From contig CADCUE010000281.1 in assembly GCA_902805805.1 (NCBI GenBank), positions 1 to 22,545 on the forward strand: DNA of 22,545 bases. Direction: 5' to 3'. The DNA comes from an uncultured Frankineae bacterium. Its GTDB lineage: Bacteria > Actinomycetota > Actinomycetes > Mycobacteriales > SCTD01. The position numbers were made by a program, and so were the translations under genes. The notes below the pieces were generated by a model. The model ran no database searches. It had not been told where the DNA came from and saw only the letters and a list, made by a program, of their open reading frames with translations. Of the stretch, positions 7,390 to 14,848 are shown one piece after another; the stretch's first letter is position 1, and every line of letters begins with the position of its first letter.

Positions 7390-8738
7390 CGCAGGCGGCG
7401 GCTCGGACCGACGAGGGCTGGTCGAGGCTGCACCCGCTGACCCCCCTCCTGCGCGGCGGGCGCTTCGTCATCGTGCTGTTCGCCGTGCTCGGGCAGCAGG
7501 GGCTGCGGGCCGCCGAGCCAGTGCTGCTGGCAGCGGTCCTCGGCCTGGGGGTGCCGGCCGCCGTCCTGGCCGGCTGGCTGTCGTGGCGGGCCATGCGCTA
7601 CCGGCTCACGCCGACCGAGCTGCAGGTCGAGAGCGGCGTGCTGACCACACGCAGTCGCCGGGTCCCGCTGGCCCGCCTCCAGTCCGTCGACGTCGTCCGC
7701 CCGCTGCTGGCGCGCCTGCTCGGGCTGGCCGAGCTGCGCATGGAGGTCGTCGGCGGCGGGGCCGGCGCCGAGGCTCCCCTGTCGTACCTGTCCGAGGACG
7801 ACGCCGAGGCGCTCCGGGTCCGGCTGCTGCAGCTGGCCTCCGGTGGGGCCGCGCCGGACGCAGGGCACGTCGAGCCGCCGGAGCGCGTGCTCGTGGTCGT
7901 CCCCGGAGGACCGCTCGTGTGGTCGACCCTGCTCGGCGCCCCTGTGCAGGCCGTCGTCGCGCTGCTGGTCGTGGGCGGCGTGGTCGCGGCGGTCGACCTG
8001 TCGTACGTCCCGGGGCTGCTGCTCGCGTCCCTGCCGCTGCTGTTCGGTGTCGCGTCCTTCGCGGTCCGCCGGATCCTCACCGAGTACGGCTTCACGGTCG
8101 CCGAGGCGGCGGACGGGCTGCGCCTGCAGCAGGGGCTGCTCGACAAGCGCAGCTCGACCATCCCGCCCGGTCGGGTGCAGACCGTGCGGACGAGCCAGCC
8201 GCTGCTGTGGCGGCCGTTCGGCTGGGTGCGGGTCGAGGTCGACGTCGCGGGCTACGGCGCCGGCGGCGGGGAGCAGCAGCCGAGCACCGGGGCCCTGCTG
8301 CCGGTCGCCCCGCAGGACCTGGCCGAGCGGCTCGTGGCACGGGTGCTCGGCGGACCCCTCCCGCTGGCGGACGTCCGGCCGCCGCGGGCGGCCCGGCTGC
8401 GCGCCCCGGCGTCGTACCGGCGGCTGGCGCTCGGGCTCGACGACCGGCACCTCGTCTCGGCGTACGGCATCGCGACGACGACGACCGACGTCGTGCCGCT
8501 GGCCAAGGTGCAGAGCCTGCGGCTGACGCAGGGACCGCTGCAGCGGCGGCTCGGGCTGAGCTCGGTCCACGTCGACACGGCCGGTCGCCGGCTGCCGGGC
8601 ACGGTGGCCCTGCACCGGGGGGACGCGGAGGGGCGGGTGCTGCTGGGCGAGCTCACGGAACGGGCGAAGGTCGCTCGCGCCGTCGACGCCGGGGAGGTCG
8701 GTCGCGCAGCGGCCCCGTCCGGGCCAGCAGCGCCGTGA
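7386..8738 (+). CDS. PH domain-containing membrane protein, YdbT-like, three bPH2 repeats
   Basis: A 450-residue partner of the preceding gene. Four hydrophobic helices are seen as two hairpins, at about residues 25-43/45-66 and 180-202/207-227. Three copies of the bPH2 core follow the same pattern: VPLARLQSVDVVRPLL near residue 93, IPPGRVQTVRTSQPLL near residue 259 and VPLAKVQSLRLTQGPL near residue 370. Each is followed by a G-x-x-x-V-x-V strand. This repeat architecture is typical of YdbT. The GTG start overlaps the YdbS-like stop (GTGA), so the two products are probably made in step and may form one complex. No catalytic motif is present; the known bPH2 proteins are thought to be structural or ligand-binding membrane proteins. 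Confidence 0.88.
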   Translation: MTQAAARTDEGWSRLHPLTPLLRGGRFVIVLFAVLGQQGLRAAEPVLLAAVLGLGVPAAVLAGWLSWRAMRYRLTPTELQVESGVLTTRSRRVPLARLQSVDVVRPLLARLLGLAELRMEVVGGGAGAEAPLSYLSEDDAEALRVRLLQLASGGAAPDAGHVEPPERVLVVVPGGPLVWSTLLGAPVQAVVALLVVGGVVAAVDLSYVPGLLLASLPLLFGVASFAVRRILTEYGFTVAEAADGLRLQQGLLDKRSSTIPPGRVQTVRTSQPLLWRPFGWVRVEVDVAGYGAGGGEQQPSTGALLPVAPQDLAERLVARVLGGPLPLADVRPPRAARLRAPASYRRLALGLDDRHLVSAYGIATTTTDVVPLAKVQSLRLTQGPLQRRLGLSSVHVDTAGRRLPGTVALHRGDAEGRVLLGELTERAKVARAVDAGEVGRAAAPSGPAAP

Positions 8739-8778
8739 CGACACCTCCGAGGACCGGCGGAGCGGCGAGGAGCAGCCG

Positions 8779-9177
8779 CTACTCGGGACTCCCGAGCACA
8801 CCGGGGTCGTCCGGCACGTCGATCGCGTGCTCCTGCAGCCACTCCACCGGCACGACGTCGCGCGCCCGCTCGTGCGTCGCCGCGAGCACCACGGGAGCGG
8901 CCGCACCTGCTTCGTACGCCTGGCGCCACCGCACGGCCACGACGCACCAGCGGTCGCCGGGGTGCAGACCGGGGAAGCGGTACTCGGGCCGCGGCGTCAG
9001 CAGGTCGTTGCCCACCGAGCGCTGGTGGCGCAGGAACTCCTCGGTCACGACGACGCACACGGTGTGCGTCGCCACCCCGTCCGGCCCGACCGCGCACGTG
9101 CCGTCCCGGTAGATCCCGGTCAGGGGGTCGTCGCCGCACAGCTGCAGCTCACCGCCGAGGACGTTGCGCTCGCTCAC
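8779..9177 (-). CDS. DUF2237 family protein, coupled to menA
   Basis: A 132-residue member of the DUF2237 family, whose function is unknown. The family pattern is clear: NVLGGELQLCGDDPLTGIYRDG, SHTVC-like ATHTVCVVVTEEFL, GNDLLTPRPEY, FPGLHPGDRWCVVAVRW and APVVLAATHE. The conserved cysteines are at about 14, 28, 41 and 78. The GTG start overlaps the menA stop as GTGA and is the natural opening (SERNVLGG). The frame is open much further upstream, but only as an antiparallel or shadow frame of menA. It is the last gene of the menB-menE-menA transcript. The coupling suggests, without proof, a role connected to quinones or simply shared expression. Confidence 0.87.
   Translation of the reverse strand: MSERNVLGGELQLCGDDPLTGIYRDGTCAVGPDGVATHTVCVVVTEEFLRHQRSVGNDLLTPRPEYRFPGLHPGDRWCVVAVRWRQAYEAGAAAPVVLAATHERARDVVPVEWLQEHAIDVPDDPGVLGSPE
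8782..8796. terminator. Candidate hairpin between convergent YdbT-like and DUF2237 genes
   Basis: CTCGGG (8782-8787) and CCCGAG (8791-8796) form a six-pair stem with a three-base loop, just inside the 3' end of the DUF2237 gene and 44 bases beyond the YdbT-like stop. A weaker CTCCG/CGGAG stem lies in the 40-base gap itself. Neither has a T-tract. Confidence 0.28.
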
Positions 9178-10046
9178 CCCGACACCGCCAGCCCGAGCGC
9201 GAGCAGGACGCCGTACGCCATCTGCAGCCTGCCGGTGCCGGCGAGCACCGGCACGAGGCCCCGTCCGGTGAGACCGCTGCGCACCGCCGCGACCGGTCCG
9301 GCGGCGAGCGGGGCCGCCAGCAGCGCGAGCAGGGCGCCGGGTGCGGCCGGCGCGACGACGACAGCAGCGGCGAACGCACTCCCGACCAGCGCCGGGTAGA
9401 GCGTGCGGGTCCGCCGGTCGCCGAGCACGACGGCGAGGGTCCGCTTCCCGACGTCCTCGTCGGTGGGGATGTCGCGCAGGTTGTTCGTCACGAGGATCGC
9501 GCAGGCGAGGGCTCCGCAGCCGACGGCACCGGCCAGCGACGGCCAGGTGAGCCGCTCGGCCTGCACGTACGTCGTCCCGAGGACCGCCACCAGGCCGAAG
9601 AAGACGAAGACCGACACCTCGCCGAGGCCGCGGTAGCCGTACGGCCGGGTGGTGCCGGTGTACGCCCAGGCGGCGGCGATGGCAGCCGCTCCGACCACGA
9701 GCAGCCACCAGGAGGCCATCGCCGACAGGACGAAGCCGACAGCCGCCGCCAGACCGAAGCAGGCCAGCGCCGCGCCCCGGACGGCCGCGGGCGGCGCGGC
9801 GCCGGAGCCGACGAGCCGCAACGGGCCGACCCGGTGGTCGTCGGTGCCCCGGACGCCGTCGCTGTAGTCGTTGGCGTAGTTGACCCCGACCTGCAGCGCG
9901 AGGGCGACGACGAGAGCGAGCGCCGCCCGCACGAGCGACGACCCGTCGGCCTGCGCCGCCGCTCCGGTCCCGACGAGGACGGGGGCGACCGCGGCGGGCA
10001 GCGTCCGGGGCCGGGCCCCTTCGAGCCACTGGGCGGGTGTCGTCAT
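9174..10046 (-). CDS. menA: 1,4-dihydroxy-2-naphthoate polyprenyltransferase
   Basis: A 290-residue UbiA-superfamily integral membrane prenyltransferase that attaches the polyprenyl chain to DHNA to give demethylmenaquinone. The N-terminal WLEGARPRTLPAAVAPVLVG is MenA-typical. The first aspartate-rich motif is NDYSDGVRGTDD at about residues 59-70. The second is NNLRDIPTDEDVGKRTLAV at about 189-207. About eight hydrophobic helices lie between and after them. The ATG start is 13 bases after the menE stop. The 3' end overlaps the DUF2237 start. The length is normal and the key Asp residues are present, so I expect it to be functional. Confidence 0.95.
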   Translation of the reverse strand: MTTPAQWLEGARPRTLPAAVAPVLVGTGAAAQADGSSLVRAALALVVALALQVGVNYANDYSDGVRGTDDHRVGPLRLVGSGAAPPAAVRGAALACFGLAAAVGFVLSAMASWWLLVVGAAAIAAAWAYTGTTRPYGYRGLGEVSVFVFFGLVAVLGTTYVQAERLTWPSLAGAVGCGALACAILVTNNLRDIPTDEDVGKRTLAVVLGDRRTRTLYPALVGSAFAAAVVVAPAAPGALLALLAAPLAAGPVAAVRSGLTGRGLVPVLAGTGRLQMAYGVLLALGLAVSG

Positions 10047-10059
10047 CGCGGGGCGCTGG

Positions 10060-11154
10060 TCATGTCGACGACCAGCGTAGGGCGGCGCGATCGACCTTGC
10101 CCGACGCGAGCAGCGGCAGCGCCGCCACCTCGCGCAGCTCGTGCGGCGCCCAGGACCGGGGCAGCGTCGCGGCGACGTGGTCGCGGGCCGCCGCGAGCGA
10201 CAGCGGCCTGCGCAGCACCACGACGGCCACCACCCGCGCCCCCCACTCGGGGTCCGGCACGCCGACGACCGCCGCCTCGACGACGTCCGGATGCGTCTCG
10301 AGCGCCGCCTCGACCGCCGGCGGTGGCACCTTCTCCCCGCCGGTGACGACGACCTCGTCGGCCCGGCCGCGGACGTGCAGCACTCCCCCCTCGACGACGC
10401 CGAGATCGCCGGTGGTGAACGTGTCGCCGTCGAAGGCCGCGGCGGTCAGGTCGGGCCGCAGCCGGTAGCCACGCGCCACGACCGGCCCGCCCAGGCGGAT
10501 GCGGCCGTCGCGCAGGCCCACCCGCACGCCGTCCAGCGGCACGCCGTCGTAGACGCACCCGCCGCTCGTCTCCGACATGCCGTAGGTCGTGACGACCGCG
10601 ACCCCGGCCTCCCGGGCCTGCGCCAGCAGAGCCGGTGGCGTGGCGGCCCCGCCGACCAGGACGGCGTCGTACGCCCGCAGCGCGTCCACGGCGTCCGCCG
10701 CCAGCAGCCGACGCAGCTGGGTGGGGACGAGCGAGACGTACCGCCGGGGCCCGGTCAGGCGGGCCGTGGCCGTCGCGAAGGCCGGGGCGGTGAAGGACCC
10801 CTCGGACAGGACGACCGGCTCGGTGCCGGCGAGCAGGGAGCGGACGAGCACCTGCAGGCCCCCGACGTGGCTCGGCGGGATCGCCAGCAGCCACTGCCCG
10901 TGACCGCCCAGCCGGACCGCGGTCGCGGCCGCGGAGCAGCGCACGTTGCCGGCGGTGAGCAGGACGCCCTTCGGCTCGCCGGTCGAGCCGGAGGTCGGCA
11001 CGACCAGCACCACCTCGTCGTCCTCGAGCGGCTCGGCCGGCCGCAGCGCCGCCAGCCCGGGCACCTCCGGCACGACGGCCGGTCCGGTGCCGTCGAGCGC
11101 GGCGGCCAGCGCCGGCAGCAGGTCGGCCGCACGAGCGGGGACGACGCGGAGCAC
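10060..11154 (-). CDS. menE: o-succinylbenzoate--CoA ligase
   Basis: A 364-residue short acyl-adenylate-forming enzyme that activates o-succinylbenzoate with CoA. Motifs in order: the P-loop PTSGSTGEPKGV at about residues 53-64, TTYGMSETSGGC at about 194-205, FTTGDLGVVEGG near 241, VVTGGEKVPPPAVE near 265, and the C-terminal GKVDRAAL with the catalytic Lys near residue 353. The GTG start is chosen because it overlaps the menB stop by one base (TAGTG) and because the short N-terminus is usual for actinobacterial MenE. The much longer open frame upstream only shadows menB. In the operon it follows menB and precedes menA. Confidence 0.93.
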   Translation of the reverse strand: MLRVVPARAADLLPALAAALDGTGPAVVPEVPGLAALRPAEPLEDDEVVLVVPTSGSTGEPKGVLLTAGNVRCSAAATAVRLGGHGQWLLAIPPSHVGGLQVLVRSLLAGTEPVVLSEGSFTAPAFATATARLTGPRRYVSLVPTQLRRLLAADAVDALRAYDAVLVGGAATPPALLAQAREAGVAVVTTYGMSETSGGCVYDGVPLDGVRVGLRDGRIRLGGPVVARGYRLRPDLTAAAFDGDTFTTGDLGVVEGGVLHVRGRADEVVVTGGEKVPPPAVEAALETHPDVVEAAVVGVPDPEWGARVVAVVVLRRPLSLAAARDHVAATLPRSWAPHELREVAALPLLASGKVDRAALRWSST

Positions 11155-12071
11155 TAGAAGGCGTACGGGTAGGCCGACCAGTCGGGCTCGCGCTTCTCGA
11201 GGAAGGCGTCGCGCCCCTCGACGGCCTCGTCGGTGAGGTAGGCCAGCCGGGTCGCCTCGCCGGCGAAGACCTGCTGGCCGACCAGGCCGTCGTCGACGGC
11301 GTTGAAGGCGTACTTCAGCATCCGCTGCGCGGTGGGGCTCTTGCCGACCACCGCCCGCGCCCACTCGACAGCGACCCGCTCGAGCTGGGCGTGCGGCACC
11401 ACCTCGTTGACCGCGCCCATGCGGTGCATCTGCTCGGCGGTGTAGTCCCGCCCCAGGAAGAAGATCTCGCGGGCCAGCTTCTGGCCGACGAGCCGCGCGA
11501 GCCCGGCGCTGCCGTACCCGCCGTCGAAGCTGCCGACGTCGGCGTCGGTCTGCTTGAAGCGCGCGTGCTCGGCGCTGGCCAGCGTCAGGTCGCAGACGAC
11601 GTGCAGGCTGTGACCGCCGCCGGCCGCCCAGCCGGGCACGACGCAGATGACGACCTTGGGCATCGTCCGGATCAGCCGCTGCACCTCGAGGATGTGCAGG
11701 CGCCCGGCGCGCGCCGGGTCGACGGCGCCGGAGTCGTCGGCGTACTGGTAGCCCGAGCGCCCCCGGATGCGCTGGTCGCCTCCGGAGCAGAACGCCCAGC
11801 CGCCGTCCTTGGCCGACGGGCCGTTGCCGGTCAGCAGCACGCACCCCACGTCGGGCGAGGTCCGGGCGTGGTCGAGCGCCCGGTAGAGCTCGTCGACCGT
11901 CCCCGGCCGGAAGGCGTTGCGGACCTCGGGCCGGTCGAAGGCGACGCGCACCACGCCGCCCGCCCGGCCCTCGTCGGTCGAGCGGTGGTAGGTGATGTCG
12001 GAGAAGTCGAAGCCCTCGACCACCCGCCACTGCGACGGGTCGAACAGCTCGGACACCTTCTCGCGTGGCAT
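11154..12071 (-). CDS. menB: 1,4-dihydroxy-2-naphthoyl-CoA synthase
   Basis: A 305-residue crotonase-fold enzyme that closes the second ring of the naphthoquinone. It is recognised by DRPEVRNAFRPGTVDEL (residues 46-62), the oxyanion-hole segments FCSGGDQRIRG (94-104) and PGWAAGGGHSLHVVCD (146-161), and TDADVGSFDGGYGS (175-188). That last segment is of the type with an active-site Asp, as in mycobacterial MenB, rather than the Gly that lets E. coli MenB use bicarbonate. The C-terminus EKREPDWSAYPYAF is family-typical. The ATG has no clear ribosome binding site; TAGGGT eight bases upstream suggests a leaderless start. It is the first gene of the menB-menE-menA-DUF2237 run and diverges from menC with only 32 bases between them. 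Confidence 0.95.
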   Translation of the reverse strand: MPREKVSELFDPSQWRVVEGFDFSDITYHRSTDEGRAGGVVRVAFDRPEVRNAFRPGTVDELYRALDHARTSPDVGCVLLTGNGPSAKDGGWAFCSGGDQRIRGRSGYQYADDSGAVDPARAGRLHILEVQRLIRTMPKVVICVVPGWAAGGGHSLHVVCDLTLASAEHARFKQTDADVGSFDGGYGSAGLARLVGQKLAREIFFLGRDYTAEQMHRMGAVNEVVPHAQLERVAVEWARAVVGKSPTAQRMLKYAFNAVDDGLVGQQVFAGEATRLAYLTDEAVEGRDAFLEKREPDWSAYPYAF

Positions 12072-12079
12072 GGTCGGCC

Positions 12080-12085
12080 ACCCTA
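12080..12085 (-). promoter_or_regulatory. Candidate -10 element of a leaderless menB promoter
   Basis: On the minus strand TAGGGT is followed by eight bases and the menB ATG, and the gap contains no purine-rich ribosome binding site. It fits the TAnnnT pattern of actinobacterial leaderless promoters. No -35 was identified. The element lies in the 32-base menB/menC divergence. Confidence 0.38.
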
Positions 12086-12103
12086 CTGAGAGAGGTCGCT
12101 CCC

Positions 12104-13096
12104 GTGCCGTCCTGGGACGAGCTCAGCGCCGACGCCCACGTCGTCGCCCTGCCGATGCGCGTGCGGTTCCGCGGGCTCGACGTCCGCGAGGCCCTGCTGC
12201 TGCGGGGACCGGCCGGCTGGGGCGAGTTCTCGCCCTTCGTGGAGTACGACGACGACGAGTCCGCGCGCTGGCTCGCCGCCGCCGTGGAGGCTGCCTTCCT
12301 CGGCTGGCCGGCGGCGCTCCGCGACCGCGTACCGGTCAACGCGACGGTGCCTGCCGTCGCCGCCGATGACGTCGACGGGGTCCTCGCCCGCTTCCCGGGG
12401 TGCACCACCGCGAAGGTGAAGGTCGCCGAGGCCGGGCAGTCCCTGGCCGACGACGTCGACCGGGTCGCCGCGGTGCGGTCGGCGCTGGGCGCCTCGGGCC
12501 GGGTGCGCGTCGACGCCAACGGCGCCTGGGACGTCGGGACGGCGCTCGCGGCCCTCACCGCGCTGGCGCCCTACGACCTGGAGTACGCCGAGCAGCCGTG
12601 CGCCGGCGTCGCGGAGCTGGCGGCGCTGCGGACCGCGCTGGCCCGCGCCCGGGTCGACGTGCTGGTGGCCGCGGACGAGAGCGTGCGCAAGGCCGAGGAC
12701 CCGCTGCGCGTGGCCCTCGCGGGGGCGGCCGACCTGGTGGTCCTCAAGGTGGCTCCGCTGCGCGGCGTGGCTCCTGCGCTGGCGGTCGCCGAGGCGTGCG
12801 GGCTGCCGGTCGTCGTCTCCAGCGCCCTGGACACCTCGGTCGGGATCGCGGCCGGTCTGGCGCTCGCCGCGGCCCTGCCGGAGCTGCCGTACGCCTGCGG
12901 CCTGGCGACGACGGGCCTGCTGGCGGGGGACGTCGCCGCCGAGCCGCTCGTCCCCGTCGAGGGCCATCTGCCCGTCCGGGCCGCGGTGGCGGACCCCGAG
13001 CGGCTGACCCGGTGGGCCGCGCCGCCGGAGCGCACCGCCTGGTGGCTCGCGCGGGCGCGCCGGTGCTGGGACGGGCTGGGAGACTCGGACGGGTGA
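12104..13096 (+). CDS. menC: o-succinylbenzoate synthase
   Basis: A 330-residue enolase-superfamily dehydratase that converts SHCHC to o-succinylbenzoate. Catalytic signatures are the KxK pair (K104 and K106 in TTAKVKVAEAG), the metal ligands D137 (VDANGAWD), E163 (YAEQPC) and D191 (AADES), and the base K215 (VVLKVAPLRG). The start is set at GTG 12104, because GAGAGAGG lies about nine bases upstream and MPSWDEL is a natural opening. An in-frame ATG at 12065 would overlap the start of menB on the other strand and has no binding site. The stop overlaps the menD start (GTGA). Transcription must begin inside or right beside the menB 5' end. Confidence 0.92.
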   Translation: MPSWDELSADAHVVALPMRVRFRGLDVREALLLRGPAGWGEFSPFVEYDDDESARWLAAAVEAAFLGWPAALRDRVPVNATVPAVAADDVDGVLARFPGCTTAKVKVAEAGQSLADDVDRVAAVRSALGASGRVRVDANGAWDVGTALAALTALAPYDLEYAEQPCAGVAELAALRTALARARVDVLVAADESVRKAEDPLRVALAGAADLVVLKVAPLRGVAPALAVAEACGLPVVVSSALDTSVGIAAGLALAAALPELPYACGLATTGLLAGDVAAEPLVPVEGHLPVRAAVADPERLTRWAAPPERTAWWLARARRCWDGLGDSDG

Positions 13097-14796
13097 ACCC
13101 CTCGACCGCCCTGGCCCGCGTCCTGGTCGACGAGCTGGTCCGGGGAGGGGTGCGGGAGGCGGTGCTCTCCCCCGGCTCCCGGTCCGCGCCGCTCGCCTTC
13201 GCGCTGCACGACGCCGACGCCGCGGGGCGCCTGCGGCTGCACGTGCGCATCGACGAGCGCTCGGCGGCGTTCCTGGCGCTCGGTCTGGCCAAGGCGTCCG
13301 GCGTGCCGGTGCCCGTGGTCACGACGTCCGGGACCGCCACCGCCAACCTGCACCCGGCCGTGCTGGAGGCCGACACGGCCGGCGTGCCGCTGCTGGTGCT
13401 GACCGCCGACCGGCCGCCGGAGCTGCGCGGGACGGGGGCCAACCAGACGGTCGACCAGCTGGGGCTGTACGGCGGCGCCGTCCGCCTGTTCGTCGAGCTG
13501 GGCACGCCCGGTGCGCGCGCCGGGGACCAGGCGGCCTGGCGCTCGCGGGCCTGCCGGGTGCTGTCGGCGGCGCGGGGGGATCTCGGCGCCCCGCCGGGAC
13601 CGGTGCACGTCAACGTCGGCCTGCGCGAGCCGCTCGTCCCCGACGGCGCCGAGGACTGGGTCGAGCCGCTGGACGGGCGGGCCGACGGCCGGCCGTGGAC
13701 CTCCCGCGTGGCGACGGCCGCTGTCGCCCCGCCGCAGGACGACCTGCCGGCCCGGACCGTCGTGGTGCTCGGGGACGGCCCGCCCGGAGCCGCCGCGGCC
13801 GCTCAGGCGCTGGCGCGGGCGCGCGGGTGGCCGGTGATCGCCGAGCCGTCGTCGGGCGCAGCCCCGACGCGCGAGGTGCTGCTCGTCCCCGAGCTGCTGC
13901 TCGGCGCGCAGGACTGGGTCGCCGCGCACCGGCCGGACCGCGTCCTCGTCGTCGGCCGGCCCACGCTGTCGCGCGCCGTCGGGCGGCTCGCCGCGGGCTC
14001 GGCCACCGACGTCGTCTCGCACCTCGGCGGATGGCCCGACCCGACCGGTGCTGCCGCCCGGGTCCTGCCGTCCGTCCCCCGGGCCACCGGACGGGGCGAG
14101 ATCGACCCGGACTGGCTCGCCGCCTGGCTGGGGGCCTCCGACACGGCCGACCGCGCCGCCTCGCCCCTGGTCGAGCAGGCCGTCCTGGGCGGGAGCCTGG
14201 TCGAGACCGTCGTGGCCGGACGGGTCGCCGGAGCCGTTCCGGAGGACGGGCTGCTGGTCGTCGGCAGCTCCAAGCCGGTGCGCGACCTGTTCCTCGTCGG
14301 ACCGCAGTCCGGCTCCGCCGTGCTGGCCAACCGCGGCGCCGCGGGCATCGACGGGATGGTGTCCACCGCGGTGGGGGCCGCCCTCGCGCACGGTCGGCGC
14401 GGCGGCGGCGCGGCGTACGCCCTGCTCGGTGACCTGACGTTCCTGCACGACGCGAACGGGCTGGTGCTCGGCCCGCAGGAGCCGCGGCCGGACCTGACGG
14501 TCGTCGTCGTCAACAACGACGGGGGCGCCATCTTCGGCCTGCTCGAGCAGGGCGGCCGCGAGCACGCCGGCGCCTTCGAGCGCCTCTTCGGCACGCCGCA
14601 CGGCGTCGACCTCGCGGCGCTGTGCGCGGCGACCGGCACCCCGCACGCCCGCGTGGAGGACTTCGTCGCGCTCGACGACGCGCTGGTCCCGGCGCCGGGG
14701 CTGCGGGTCGTCGAGGCCCGCACGGACCGGACCGCCGCGGTCGAGCTGGACCGGGCGCTGCGCGCCGCCGTCGCCGCCGCGCTGGGGACCGGCTGA
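13093..14796 (+). CDS. menD: 2-succinyl-5-enolpyruvyl-6-hydroxy-3-cyclohexene-1-carboxylate synthase
   Basis: A 567-residue thiamine-diphosphate enzyme that joins isochorismate with 2-oxoglutarate to give SEPHCHC. The N-terminal SPGSRSAPL (residues 26-34) and IDERSAAF with the ThDP-activating Glu at about 55 are diagnostic. TSGTATANLHPAVLEA and LTADRPPELRGTGANQT follow. The C-terminal ThDP/Mg segment is LLGDLTFLHDANGL, near residues 445-458, with VVNNDGGAIFGLLEQ after it. The GTG start overlaps the menC stop by four bases. The length is normal. The product acts between isochorismate synthase (17249-18493) and an unseen MenH. Confidence 0.95.
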   Translation: MNPSTALARVLVDELVRGGVREAVLSPGSRSAPLAFALHDADAAGRLRLHVRIDERSAAFLALGLAKASGVPVPVVTTSGTATANLHPAVLEADTAGVPLLVLTADRPPELRGTGANQTVDQLGLYGGAVRLFVELGTPGARAGDQAAWRSRACRVLSAARGDLGAPPGPVHVNVGLREPLVPDGAEDWVEPLDGRADGRPWTSRVATAAVAPPQDDLPARTVVVLGDGPPGAAAAAQALARARGWPVIAEPSSGAAPTREVLLVPELLLGAQDWVAAHRPDRVLVVGRPTLSRAVGRLAAGSATDVVSHLGGWPDPTGAAARVLPSVPRATGRGEIDPDWLAAWLGASDTADRAASPLVEQAVLGGSLVETVVAGRVAGAVPEDGLLVVGSSKPVRDLFLVGPQSGSAVLANRGAAGIDGMVSTAVGAALAHGRRGGGAAYALLGDLTFLHDANGLVLGPQEPRPDLTVVVVNNDGGAIFGLLEQGGREHAGAFERLFGTPHGVDLAALCAATGTPHARVEDFVALDDALVPAPGLRVVEARTDRTAAVELDRALRAAVAAALGTG

Positions 14797-14810
14797 CCGA
14801 CCGGGGCGAC

Positions 14811-14836
14811 GCACCCGGACTGTCCGGAGCGGGTGC
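14811..14836 (+). terminator. Hairpin between menD and the winged-helix gene
   Basis: GCACCCG (14811-14817) and CGGGTGC (14830-14836) form a perfect seven-pair stem around a 12-base loop. An alternative inner CCGGA/TCCGG pairing is also possible. It lies 15 bases after the menD stop and just before the next start. There is no T-tract, as is common in high-GC genomes, so it may terminate or attenuate. Confidence 0.42.
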
Positions 14837-14848
14837 CAGGCTGCGGGG

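Noticed and set aside
12065..12103. ATG at 12065 as the menC start.
   Set aside because: It would overlap the menB start on the other strand and has no ribosome binding site, while GTG 12104 has one and gives the normal N-terminus.
11157..12558. An N-terminal extension of MenE through a long upstream open frame.
   Set aside because: The extension is a shadow of menB. The GTG at 11154 overlapping the menB stop gives a normal MenE length.
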